Both the position numbers and the translations under genes were made by a program. A model generated the notes under the pieces. That model did no database searches. It saw only the letters and a list, made by a program, of their open reading frames with translations, and was not told where the DNA came from. Shown here piece by piece: positions 1 to 7,730 of a stretch of 64,000 nucleotides of DNA. Within the stretch, counting starts at the first letter, position 1. Each line of letters opens with the position of its first letter. The stretch comes from Pseudonocardia alaniniphila (lineage in GTDB: Bacteria; Actinomycetota; Actinomycetes; Mycobacteriales; Pseudonocardiaceae). The stretch is from positions 62,001 to 126,000 of the forward strand of contig NZ_JAKXMK010000035.1 of assembly GCF_022524485.1 (NCBI RefSeq), in the 5' to 3' direction.

Positions 1-282
1 CCCCGGGCGAGTTCCGACACCCGTCCTGATCAGAACGGGTACCGGCTGTGACAAGGTCAAAAGCGGACCCGCGGGCGGGTGGTTCGGCCCGCGGTGATGG
101 ACTTCCGCGACCCCTGGCGTGTTCGAACCGTTCGATGCCTACGTGTCACGTGGCGCTTCGGCGCGGGGCTGAACCGATGACTCCCTCGCCATCGGCGGTG
201 ACAGGGTGAACATGTGAGGTGCGGGGAGGATGCGTGGGGGAGTCCGCTAGGCTGGGCTCGTTCCTCGGACAACGAGGGGCAC

Positions 283-356
283 GCGGGCGTAGCTCAATGG
301 TAGAGCCCCAGTCTTCCAAACTGGCTACGCGGGTTCGATTCCCGTCGCCCGCTCCA
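283..356 (+). tRNA. tRNA-Gly (anticodon TCC)
   Basis: A complete cloverleaf with encoded CCA is visible. The acceptor stem GCGGGCG pairs with CGCCCGC, the anticodon loop CTTCCAA has TCC at 315-317, and the T-arm is GGGTTCGATTCCC. Its 3' 44 bases recur at 4023-4066, so the gene doubles as the attachment site of the integrated elements to its right. Confidence 0.96.
313..356 (+). repeat. Attachment core, copy 1 (inside tRNA-Gly)
   Basis: This 44-bp segment runs from the anticodon loop to the CCA end of tRNA-Gly and is repeated exactly at 4023-4066. An int-like gene lies directly downstream of each copy. That is the usual layout of tyrosine-recombinase elements that insert into tRNA 3' ends and restore the tRNA. 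Confidence 0.88.
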
Positions 357-375
357 CCCGATCTACCAGCCATTA

Positions 376-411
376 CGGCGCCCACCCCCCCCGCCCTACG
401 AACGGGCGCCG
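376..411. terminator. Hairpin between tRNA-Gly and integrase
   Basis: The arms CGGCGCCC (376-383) and GGGCGCCG (404-411) form a GC-rich stem between the tRNA and the convergent integrase 3' end. A related hairpin with longer arms sits at the same place after the second att copy (4086-4119). It may end transcription from both sides, although no T-tract is seen. Confidence 0.5.
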
Positions 412-420
412 CATGGCTCT

Positions 421-431
421 GTGCGATTAGC
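421..431. repeat. Arm-type site candidate GTGCGATTAGC (copy 1)
   Basis: This 11-bp sequence overlaps the stop codon of the integrase gene. Identical copies occur in tandem at 3919-3940 and once at 4129-4139, all close to att core copies. The distribution fits integrase arm-binding sites, which is inference. Confidence 0.45.
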
Positions 432-1330
432 TGGCTTCGGCGCCGTCCTCGGGGGCCTCGTCCTCGCCCGCCGTTGGCAGGCGTTCACGCTCGACCATCG
501 CGGCCATCTCCTGCGCAATCCGGCGGTCCCGCTCGGTGCTCGCGTGTTGGTAGATCAGCGCCGCGCGCATCGAGCCGTGGCCCATGCGATGCATGAGTTC
601 ACGGGTAGTGGCGCCGGGGTTGGCGGCGAGCTGGTTGCCGGTGTGTCGGAGGTCGTGGAAGTGGAAGCCGGCCGGGAGACCGGCCTTCACCACGGTCTCC
701 GGCCACTTCGTCGCCCGGCCGAAGTTTCCGCGGCGGAGCATCGCGCCCCGCTCCCCTCGGAAGACCAGCCCTTCGGGGCCGGCGCCGGCATGGGGCTTGA
801 TGTGGGTGCGCAGTTCCTCGACGAGGAATGGGGGTAGAGCGATATTGCGTACGCCAGCCGCCGACTTGGGCGGCCCCGCTTGCATACCCCCTCTGCTGAG
901 CTGAGCGAGCCGACGGCGGACGTGCAGGGTCCCCGACGCCAGGTTCACGTCGCAGCGACGCAGTCCGACGAGCTCCCCCCAGCGCAGCCCGGTGAATGCG
1001 GCCGCCAGAACGAGAACGCGGAACCGATCAGGCATTCGGTCCGCGACCGCGAAGACCTGCCGGACAGTCGCGGTCGGACGCTCGAGCAGTCCGGTGCTCC
1101 CCGGCTCCCTTGATCCGACATGGGTTTCGCTTGATCCGGCCATCATCTACCGCGGTATTCAGAATGGCTCGGACCAGGCAGTACGCCTTGGCGGTGCGGT
1201 CCTCGGATCGCCCCTTGCTGAGCAGGGTGGGCCTCCAGGTCCGAACGACTCCGGTCGACAGTTCGGCCAGTTCGATCGAGCCGAGGAAGGGCTCAACGTG
1301 GTGTCGCGACAGCGCCGGACAGCGGGGGAG
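427..1330 (-). pseudogene. Tyrosine-recombinase integrase, frameshifted
   Basis: The 3' part (427-1146) encodes an intact phage-integrase catalytic domain: Arg in TGLRWGEL, the box HDLRHT, a later His in MGHGSM, and the Tyr nucleophile in LIYQHAS. The upstream part is in another minus-strand frame (about 1090-1330) and encodes the core-binding SAM-like domain (PFLGSIELAEL ... ILNTAVDDGRIKRNP). The two frames join near 1081-1090, within an otherwise continuous family match, so one small indel has broken the gene. Sequence further upstream is degraded. The 3' end faces tRNA-Gly, as expected for an element integrated in that tRNA. A homologous truncated copy is at 4135-4465. Confidence 0.85.
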
Positions 1331-1444
1331 TCTCCCTTGGCCGCCATTGTCGAGTCGACCATCGAGAACGCGATCCTGCGCCCAGCAGAGCTTACTTGCC
1401 GCACTGCGCCGCTCCGTTATCGAACTGTCCAAGATCGACACCCC

Positions 1445-2140
1445 ACCGCTTGACGCAGGACGTCAGCGTATGACGCCGGTCGCCCAGCAGATTGGCCTCT
1501 CTGCTGGGGTAACCATCACGACCCGGCACCACGCTCACGGCTGCCGGTCTGCCGCTGAATCCGCCCGCAGCGCGGACTCTTGCCCCACCTCATCTCGGAC
1601 TCGGGCCTGCGCCAGATTCGGGACCACGCCGTCCTCGACATCGAAACTGTGGATGGGGCGCAGAGTCGAGACGTGTACCTGTTCCCATCCTTGTGGTGCC
1701 CCCGGCAGGATTCGAACCTGCGCTCCGCCTCTGGAGGAAGGGCCTACGGGGCGATCGTCCGCGCGATCCCGTTACGTACAGTGTAGGAACAATGATCCCT
1801 CATCGTCCCTGATGCCGGCGTACTAACGAGCATTGGTCTGCGCACCCAAGGAGATCTGCCCCCGCGGAGCGGGGTGTCAGCGGTTGTTGGTGAACTGTTT
1901 CTGACTGGGCGGTATCAGCCTGCGGTGGAGCGAGTATCGCGGCGGGAAAGGTTTCGGGATGCACCGATGCGAGGCTGTCATGAGGATAAGCTTTACATTC
2001 AGCGGCGAGTTGAGGCCCAGGGTCGACACCGACCGTCCTGACCAGCGCGGTGCGTGCCGGAACCGCGGGCAGAGCGAGCCCGCACCTGCTACTGGAAGAA
2101 GGTCGGAGATGGTGGAGAATCCCGATTTGCGGGGTCGTGG
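1445..2140. other. Gene-poor stretch inside the integrated element
   Basis: No convincing coding sequence was found between the degraded integrase 5' end and the acyl-CoA ligase. The only recognisable content is the tRNA-like remnant at 1694-1752. Open frames here have no family resemblance I can name. Confidence 0.5.
1694..1752 (-). pseudogene. tRNA-like fragment (Arg-type 3' half)
   Basis: Read on the minus strand, the T-arm GCAGGTTCGAATCCTGC and the 3' acceptor CGGGGGCACCA are well formed and resemble actinobacterial tRNA-Arg. The 5' acceptor strand GCCCCGTAG has lost one C, the D-arm is missing, and the anticodon stem does not pair well. At 59 nt it is too short to be functional. It may be a decayed tRNA or an att remnant of another element. 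Confidence 0.6.
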
Positions 2141-3748
2141 ATGATGTTTTCGGTTCGGCCGTCGGAGGAGGAAATTCAGCGGTACCGCGCATTGGGAGTG
2201 TGGCGCGCGGACACTGTGGTGGAGGACGTCTTTCGATGGGCCGAACAGACTCCCGATGCTCCGGCGGTCCTGGCGTTTCGGGACGGGCTGGTAACGCTGA
2301 CCTACCGGGAGCTGGCCGGCTGGGTCGAGCGGTTCGCGGCCGCGCTGGCGGAGCTGGGCGTCGGTGCGGGTGACGTGGTGTCCACTCAGCTGCCCAACTG
2401 GTGGCAGGCGCTGGCGCTGGCACTGGCCTGCTGGCGTCGGAGCGCGGTGTTGGCATCGGTGATGACCACCGTTCGGGGCCGGGAGCTGGAGCGGATGCTA
2501 GCCAGGCTGGGGGCCGGCATGTTCATCACCATCGACCGCTGGGAGGGCTACGAGCACGCCGCCACGGTGGCCGAGATGGCGCCTCGGCTGCCAGCGCTGC
2601 GCCACCGGGTGGTGCTCGGCGACGTGGTCAACGACGACGAGATCGACTTCGTCCAGTTCTTCCAGGAGCAACCGCACCCTGACCTGGCCACCGGTGCGAC
2701 GGATCCCGACGCGGTGGCGCTGGTGCTGTTCACCTCCGGCACCACCGGTGAACCCAAGGGGATACTGCACACCCTGAACACCCTGTACGCCGACATGGCG
2801 CCCAAGCTGCCCGGTGACCGTGCGAAGTTGCGTCGGTACACACCCCAGTCATTGATGCATGGGCTCGCACTGTGGTCCGCCTCGCTGTCGTTGACCACCG
2901 GTGGCGCCACATTGCTGGTCGAGCGCTGGGAGGCCCGCCGCGTCGTCAGGCTGCTGACCGAGACCGGCATCGAGCAGCTGGTACTGGTGCCCTCGTTCCT
3001 GAGCGAGCTGCTCGCCGCCGTGCGCGAGGACGGCATCCGGCTGCCTCAGCTGCGCGAGCTCACCGCGACGGGCGCCGCGATCTCGCCCGAGCTGGTGACG
3101 GAAACGGCCGAGGTGCTGGGCTTGCCGCTGCTGAATCAGTGGGGGATGACCGAGGGCGGACTCATCCTGACCGGTCCCGAGGACCCGCCGGACTGGGCTG
3201 CCCGCAGTATCGGCCGCCCCGGCGTCGGCACAGAGGCCGAGCTACGCCCGATGGTTGCGGACGGGCCGGTCAACGCGGAGAACCCAGGCCGGCTCATGAT
3301 CCGGGGCGGCTCGGTGTGCCTGGGCACCGTGGGACGCGACAGCGGGACGCTGCGGGTGCTGGCCGAGCACGACGAGGGCTGGTACGACACCGGGGACCTG
3401 GCCGTCCCGGACGGCCGGAGCGGCTATCGGCTGGTTGGACGGGCCTCGGATCGGATCGGCGGCGCGTTCATGATCCCAGTTGCCGACGTGGAGGACGCGC
3501 TGCGCGCGCATCCCGACATCACCGACGTCGCGGTCGTCGGGCACCGGAACGACCTCGAAGGGTGCGCGGTGCTGGTGAGCACTGCGCCGGTCAGCCTGAG
3601 CGACGTGCGCTCCTACCTGTCCGGTCTCGGCATGACGGAGTGGTACTGGCCGACCCGGGTGGAGCGGGTCGAGGCGTTGCCGCGCAACCACATGGGAAAA
3701 GTGGAGAAGGCCCGGCTGCGTGCCTGTATCGCCGGCGAGGCCAGGTAG
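2141..3748 (+). CDS. Acyl-CoA synthetase / AMP-dependent ligase (ANL superfamily)
   Basis: The protein (535 aa) should adenylate a carboxylic acid and transfer it to CoA. The P-loop-like motif LFTSGTTGEPKG, the core motif LNQWGMTEGG, the YDTGDLA segment and the C-terminal catalytic Lys in NHMGKVEKARL are all present, so both ANL domains look complete. It resembles cyclohexanecarboxylate- or medium-chain acyl-CoA ligases, but the substrate cannot be read from sequence. The open frame extends to 2054. I place the start at the ATG-ATG pair at 2141 because the upstream residues lack family similarity and the protein begins normally there. It is the only intact-looking gene of the first integrated element and is directly followed by transposase debris, so it is probably mobile cargo. 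Confidence 0.85.
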   Translation: MMFSVRPSEEEIQRYRALGVWRADTVVEDVFRWAEQTPDAPAVLAFRDGLVTLTYRELAGWVERFAAALAELGVGAGDVVSTQLPNWWQALALALACWRRSAVLASVMTTVRGRELERMLARLGAGMFITIDRWEGYEHAATVAEMAPRLPALRHRVVLGDVVNDDEIDFVQFFQEQPHPDLATGATDPDAVALVLFTSGTTGEPKGILHTLNTLYADMAPKLPGDRAKLRRYTPQSLMHGLALWSASLSLTTGGATLLVERWEARRVVRLLTETGIEQLVLVPSFLSELLAAVREDGIRLPQLRELTATGAAISPELVTETAEVLGLPLLNQWGMTEGGLILTGPEDPPDWAARSIGRPGVGTEAELRPMVADGPVNAENPGRLMIRGGSVCLGTVGRDSGTLRVLAEHDEGWYDTGDLAVPDGRSGYRLVGRASDRIGGAFMIPVADVEDALRAHPDITDVAVVGHRNDLEGCAVLVSTAPVSLSDVRSYLSGLGMTEWYWPTRVERVEALPRNHMGKVEKARLRACIAGEAR

Positions 3749-3840
3749 GTACGGCAGCGGGGGAAGTCATAGCCCTTGTCAGCATGCAGCTTCGCGGGCA
3801 GGCGCCGGGCTGTCCGCGGCGCCTGCAGGCCCTCACGCAC
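3749..3840 (-). pseudogene. IS5-type transposase fragment (C-terminal part)
   Basis: On the minus strand this short stretch encodes RLPAKLHADKGYDFPRCRT, the recognisable DDE-transposase segment of IS5-like elements (usual form LHADKGYDYRRCR). The frame then runs into the end of the acyl-CoA ligase gene, so the transposase has lost its C-terminus. A piece of an N-terminal part of the same family lies at 4560-4722. Confidence 0.6.
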
Positions 3841-3918
3841 CCGGGCGCATGCAGGGTGGGCGTTCAGCCCGGCCGCTCCCAGTTGAAAGTTTACGCGTGG
3901 TGTCTCGAGCCGGACGGC

Positions 3919-3940
3919 GTGCGATTAGCGTGCGATTAGC
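3919..3940. repeat. Tandem arm-type site candidate (2 x GTGCGATTAGC)
   Basis: Two adjoining perfect copies of GTGCGATTAGC lie 83 bp left of att core copy 2. Single copies occur at 421-431 and 4129-4139, to the right of each core. Direct repeats flanking a core on both sides are typical of integrase arm sites (P and P' arms). Confidence 0.5.
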
Positions 3941-4022
3941 CTCGGTACGACACGGTCACTCAGGGGCAGCGCAGCCGGGCTCTGGTCCCGGGCGGACGGC
4001 CATACACACGATCGGGCACGGC

Positions 4023-4066
4023 CTTCCAAACTGGCTACGCGGGTTCGATTCCCGTCGCCCGCTCCA
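4023..4066 (+). repeat. Attachment core, copy 2
   Basis: This is an exact 44-bp copy of the tRNA-Gly 3' end (313-356). The 5' half of the tRNA is missing, so it is not a tRNA gene. It marks the junction between two tandem elements: the first ends here and a second int copy begins just to the right. Confidence 0.88.
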
Positions 4067-4085
4067 CGCTGTCTACCAGCTACTA

Positions 4086-4119
4086 CGGCGCCCACTCCCG
4101 ATCATGAAAGTGGGCGCCG
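4086..4119. terminator. Hairpin after att core copy 2
   Basis: Perfect 11-bp arms CGGCGCCCACT (4086-4096) and AGTGGGCGCCG (4109-4119) enclose a 12-nt loop. It is positioned like the hairpin at 376-411, between the att core and the integrase 3' end. Confidence 0.55.
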
Positions 4120-4128
4120 GATGGCTCT

Positions 4129-4139
4129 GTGCGATTAGC
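4129..4139. repeat. Arm-type site candidate GTGCGATTAGC (copy 4)
   Basis: The motif is identical to those at 421-431 and 3919-3940. As in the first element, it overlaps the stop codon of the integrase reading frame. Confidence 0.45.
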
Positions 4140-4465
4140 TGGCTTCGGTGCCTTCCTCGTGGACGTGGTCGTCGCCCTCCATCGTCCAGCGTTCACGCTC
4201 GACCATCGTGGCCATCTCCTGCGCGATACGGCGGTCCCGCTTGGTACTTGCGTGTTGGTAGATCAGGGCCGCTCGCATCGAGCCGTGGCCCATGCGGTGC
4301 ACGAGTTCTCGGGTGGTGGCACCGGAGTTGGCGGCGAGCTGGTTGCCTGTGTGCCGGAGGTCATGGAAGTGGAAGCCGGCCGGGAGACCGGCCTTCACCA
4401 CGGTCTCCGGCCACTTCGTCGCCCGGCCGAAGTTTCCGCGGCGCGGCATCGCGCCCCGCTCCCCC
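4135..4465 (-). pseudogene. Integrase C-terminal fragment of a second element
   Basis: The fragment encodes about the last 105 residues of a tyrosine recombinase nearly identical to the one at 427-1146, including HDLRHT, MGHGSM and the nucleophile context LIYQHAS. Differences are scattered, mostly at third codon positions and in the acidic tail, so it is a diverged relative rather than a recent duplicate. Homology stops at about 4465, where the catalytic domain is cut inside a conserved region. Lacking the first catalytic Arg and the core-binding domain, it cannot be active. Confidence 0.85.
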
Positions 4466-4559
4466 CGTCCAGACGGCGATCAAGCAGGATCGTCCCAGGG
4501 CCGCGCGAGTCTCGTCGGGCCAGCCTTCGCTTAGCTGTTCCTGTACCTCACGTTCGACG

Positions 4560-4722
4560 CGTAGGGAAGCAACGTCCTGTCGACGACGTACTGCGTGCCA
4601 CGGTCAAGTTCCTCGGCGGTGGGTACGAACGCACGCAATGCCTTCCCCATGAGTGGGGTCATGGCAGAGATCGCCCTGTAGGCGTTCACGATTCCATCCC
4701 CATGTCGGTGCAGGTTGCCCAT
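4560..4722 (-). pseudogene. IS5-type transposase fragment (N-terminal part)
   Basis: The minus-strand frame contains VPTAEELDRGTQYVVDRTLL, which matches the region around the first catalytic Asp of IS5-like DDE transposases (usual form VVDGTLLP, here with Gly changed to Arg). Similarity ends shortly after. Together with the C-terminal piece at 3749-3840, which lies in the correct order on the same strand, it may derive from one element split by the att/int segment, or from two separate copies. Confidence 0.5.
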
Positions 4723-4815
4723 TACGCGCCGCGCAACCGGTGGCCGACCCGCACGCCGACCCCACTAACGATCATGCGCCGGACGCTCTTGATCCGAAAA
4801 TGATGTCGGGGACGT

Positions 4816-5193
4816 GTGAGCGGGATCGTCGGTCGGGAGCAGGACGTCTACTACGCGCAGGTCGCAGCAGACTCGGCCCCGGGGTATCGCGATCTCGGGA
4901 TTGCAGCTGCAGGAGTTCCAGCTGGCCGTTTCGTCACGCCGTGGCTTCCGATAGCAGAAGATCAGAGTGGGTCGACACTTGTTGTCGATAGGAGGCGTGG
5001 TGACCGCAACGGAAATCTGATCGAGATAGACAAGGTCGATTCCGACTACAATGCCCACACTTGGCCAAGTCTGACGTTTCTGCTGGACGCTGTTGCGGTT
5101 GCGCTGGAGGCCAACTCTATGGTCGCTGGTAGCAGGTACAAGCCGTCGATTCGAGCAGGCGAGCTGGCCTGGACCAGAGTAAAACGGCAATGA
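4816..5193 (+). CDS. SMI1/KNR4 (SUKH)-like protein, N-terminally short
   Basis: The 125-aa product has the SUKH core pattern: a WLPIAEDQSGSTLVVD strand, then GDRNGNLIEIDKV, and the terminal helix SLTFLLDAVAVALEA. Family members often act as immunity proteins to secreted or contact-dependent toxins, but some have other roles. The usual N-terminal helix pair with its LP..Y..F pattern is missing, so the gene is truncated or has an unrecognised upstream start. No toxin gene is adjacent. It lies next to transposase remnants at the end of the island. Confidence 0.55.
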   Translation: MSGIVGREQDVYYAQVAADSAPGYRDLGIAAAGVPAGRFVTPWLPIAEDQSGSTLVVDRRRGDRNGNLIEIDKVDSDYNAHTWPSLTFLLDAVAVALEANSMVAGSRYKPSIRAGELAWTRVKRQ

Positions 5194-5434
5194 AGTGGGC
5201 GTAATTCTCCAGCTGCCCCGTCGTGGTGGGAGCGAACAGGTGATCCGGGCCATCGCACGACGACACGCCCTGACACTGCTCGGCAGTTCAGGGCGTTGCG
5301 GGACTCCTTCTACCTCCGGCCCGGTCGCGGCCGGCGTGGCCCGCTATCCGGCCACGCGACTGACCGGGCGACGCATGGACGCGCGTCCGTGAGTGTTCCG
5401 GTGCCACCGCAATGCCGACACCTGCCAGGCGAGG

Positions 5435-6385
5435 TCAGAGAGTGTGACGTTGCAGGTGATCGAGCTGAACGAACCTCGCCGACGGACTGGCCTCGGCGAC
5501 CGCCGCGCGTAACTTCTCCAGGGCGCCGGTGTCCACAGCCGGTTTCTCCAGCGGCTGGTCGAAGTCGTCCCAGTGGGTAGCCAGCACGGTGGCCGGATGA
5601 TCGAGCAGTTCGAGCAGGCGGGGCACGTAGTCCGGCACCGAGCCGCCGCCGACCGGGAGCAGCACGGCGTCGGGGCGCCGCCCCGCCAGCTCTCGATCCA
5701 GGTAGTTGGACCCACCCAGGGCCAACACCGTGCGACCACCCATGGTGATCTCGTAGGCCAGCGTGCCGCCCTCCACCAGGTCGGCGATCGTGCGCGGCCT
5801 CGGTGGCGCCGCACCCAGCCGGCTGCCGGGGAACGGCACCTGCGCCCGAGGGCCGACCATCGAGTGCAGCGAGGGCACCACGTCGATGCGGTATCCGGAG
5901 TAGTCGATCCGCTCGCCGCCGCGCACCTCGTTGAGCTGCGCGGCCGGTGCGCCCAGCGCGCGCAGCATGTTGCAGTGTGATTCGTTGCCGAACACCGTTG
6001 CACCGGTCCGGGCCGCGATGTGCGGCACGTCGGGCAGGTGATCGAAATGCCCATGCGTGACGACGACGGCGTCGGCCTTGGTGACGTATCTGTCCAGCAG
6101 CGCCGTGTCAACGGTGATGGGAGTCGTCGGGTCGGACCCGGCCTGCGTGTAGGTGCCGGTGTGGAACCGGGTGAGCCAAGGGTCGACCAGTACGACGATC
6201 TCGCCGGCGGTCAACTCCCACGAATTGTTGCCGAACCACCGCAACGTGAGGCCACTCCCGGGGATCGGCGGGGCTGGTCGAGCTACCGCACCGGGTTGCG
6301 CGCAGCCGGCGACTGCCACAGCGGCGGCGGCTCCCGCGGCGCTCGCGATCAGGCCGCGCCGAGAAAGTTGAGAACGTCCTGCCAC
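5435..6385 (-). CDS. Tat-exported MBL-fold metallo-hydrolase lipoprotein
   Basis: The protein (316 aa) begins with a twin-arginine signal, SRRGLIASAAG, followed by a lipobox ending VAGC, so it is predicted to be exported folded and lipid-anchored. The metallo-beta-lactamase signature THGHFDHLPDVP supplies the zinc ligands, with later ligands in HSMVGP and THWDDFDQP, as in UlaG-like enzymes. The open frame continues to 6604, but I choose the GTG at 6385 because AGGAG lies 6 nt upstream and the signal peptide then starts normally. It is divergent from a TetR gene, with a palindrome in the shared intergenic region, so it is likely controlled by that regulator. The substrate is unknown. Confidence 0.85.
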   Translation of the reverse strand: MAGRSQLSRRGLIASAAGAAAAVAVAGCAQPGAVARPAPPIPGSGLTLRWFGNNSWELTAGEIVVLVDPWLTRFHTGTYTQAGSDPTTPITVDTALLDRYVTKADAVVVTHGHFDHLPDVPHIAARTGATVFGNESHCNMLRALGAPAAQLNEVRGGERIDYSGYRIDVVPSLHSMVGPRAQVPFPGSRLGAAPPRPRTIADLVEGGTLAYEITMGGRTVLALGGSNYLDRELAGRRPDAVLLPVGGGSVPDYVPRLLELLDHPATVLATHWDDFDQPLEKPAVDTGALEKLRAAVAEASPSARFVQLDHLQRHTL

Positions 6386-6436
6386 AACACTCCTAGAGGT
6401 AGTGCCGACTCTGGTCTCCGCGGATCGCAAGCGTAC

Positions 6437-6452
6437 CGAACCGTTCGGTTCG
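6437..6452. promoter_or_regulatory. Operator-like inverted repeat between MBL and TetR genes
   Basis: Perfect arms CGAACC and GGTTCG enclose GTTC, and the repeat is set within a wider imperfect symmetry (TACCG at 6434, CGGTA at 6456). The position between two divergent genes, just upstream of the TetR start, fits an autoregulatory TetR site. Confidence 0.6.
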
Positions 6453-6482
6453 CTACGGTATGGGGGTGCAATACTGGTCGCG

Positions 6483-7076
6483 ATGCCACGCGATGCTTCC
6501 GACACCCGGCGCCGCATCCTGGCGGCCGCCGTCGAGGAGTTCGCCAACTTCGGCATCGCCGGTGCTCGAGTCGAGCGGATCGCCAGTCGTGCCAGCGCCA
6601 ACAAGCGCGCACTCTACGAACAGTTCGGCGACAAGACCACGCTTTTCACTATCGTCCTGGCGAGTGAGCTCGAGAAGCTCGCGAATGCGGTGGAACTGCG
6701 ACCCGATAATGTAGCCGAATACGTCGGAGATCTTTTCGACTATTGTGCCGGCCACCCGTGGCTCGTCCGGTTGGTGCAGTGGGAAGCCCTCTGGTTCGCT
6801 CCCCGGCAGGCACCGAACTTCGCGCAGCGCGCCTCGGGTTACGCGAAGAAGGTCGAGGCTGTGGCCGCTGCCCAGCGGGCCGGCCATATCAACGACGAGT
6901 TACCCGCTGAACGAGTACTGATGCTGCTCATCGGCCTAGCCGAATGGACGATCTACGTTCCGCAACTCGCCGAGATGATCCTGGGTGACAATCCGGCAGC
7001 AGCCGAACAGCGCGCACGGCACCGTGCCTTCCTGGTGGCCGCAGCCCACCAGTTGCTCGCTGTCGAGCGACGGTAG
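6483..7076 (+). CDS. TetR/AcrR family transcriptional regulator
   Basis: The protein (197 aa) has the N-terminal TetR DNA-binding domain: TRRRILAAAVEEFANFG, then a helix-turn-helix ending NKRALYEQFGDKTTLF, at residues 8-55. The C-terminal ligand domain includes a Trp-rich stretch (WLVRLVQWEALWF). The frame is open from 6402, but the ATG at 6483 gives the standard TetR N-terminus and leaves the palindrome at 6437-6452 upstream. It probably represses itself and the divergent MBL gene. The ligand is unknown. Confidence 0.9.
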   Translation: MPRDASDTRRRILAAAVEEFANFGIAGARVERIASRASANKRALYEQFGDKTTLFTIVLASELEKLANAVELRPDNVAEYVGDLFDYCAGHPWLVRLVQWEALWFAPRQAPNFAQRASGYAKKVEAVAAAQRAGHINDELPAERVLMLLIGLAEWTIYVPQLAEMILGDNPAAAEQRARHRAFLVAAAHQLLAVERR

Positions 7077-7115
7077 ATCCACAGCCTCGAGCCGGTAGGG
7101 CAGCAGTCGGGCGCA

Positions 7116-7730
7116 CTACTTCCCGAGGCGTTCGGCGAGCGTCGGTTGACCGGCGCCGTTCAGCTCGGTCGCGATTCCGGGGCGTCCGGCGATAGCCATC
7201 AGCAGCGACTCCGCGGGTCCTTCGACAGCCGGGCCGTCACCAGCGGTCCAGTCGAGGTCGGTGGCGACCAGCGTGAGCCCGCGGATTCGCTTCGATGCAC
7301 CGATGGTCGGTGCGGTACGCGCAAAGTCGAGGACTACACGTAGTCGATCTGGCGGGATCTCGCGTGGAAGACCGAGCGGGCGGCGGATGTCCTGATGGTG
7401 GATGGTGGCGTCGGTGAGCGCGATCTTGCCTCCGAAGCCGGCTGTGAGTCCTCGGGGTTGCCGGCATCTCGTGACCAGTGCGAGCAGCTCGTCAACGCTG
7501 TGCTCGGTATGGGCGGCGACTCCGACGGCATTGACTCTCGCTATGACGAATCCGCCGCGGACGAAGCGGCCGACGAGCCCCCCGAGGCTGAGTTCGTCGA
7601 AGCTGAACATGTGGGCCACGACATCGCGCACGCGCCATCCATCGCAGAGCGAGGGCGCATCCCACTGATCGGGGGTGAGTGTGGCGAGGAAGTCGGCCAG
7701 GTCCGCCCGTTCCGCACGGGCAAGGCTCAT
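7116..7730 (-). CDS. Maleylpyruvate isomerase family protein (mycothiol-dependent, DinB-like)
   Basis: The protein (204 aa) matches the actinobacterial TIGR03083 family. It opens with RADLADFLATLTPDQWDAPS and CDGWRVRDVVAHM, whose His belongs to the usual metal triad, and has a later His pair in DATIHHQDIRRPLG. Members of this fold use mycothiol or a bound metal for isomerase or transferase reactions. I take the start as the ATG at 7730. The frame is open further upstream to 8093, but that sequence belongs to a different, truncated domain. The neighbours give no pathway. Confidence 0.8.
   Translation of the reverse strand: MSLARAERADLADFLATLTPDQWDAPSLCDGWRVRDVVAHMFSFDELSLGGLVGRFVRGGFVIARVNAVGVAAHTEHSVDELLALVTRCRQPRGLTAGFGGKIALTDATIHHQDIRRPLGLPREIPPDRLRVVLDFARTAPTIGASKRIRGLTLVATDLDWTAGDGPAVEGPAESLLMAIAGRPGIATELNGAGQPTLAERLGK

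Noticed and set aside
1580..1786. A plus-strand ORF containing CPRQDSNLRSASGG
   Set aside because: This peptide is the well-known spurious translation of a tRNA 3' end read antisense; the sequence is the tRNA-like fragment at 1694-1752. The minus-strand ORF at 146-385 (GNRTRVASLEDW) is the same artefact over tRNA-Gly.
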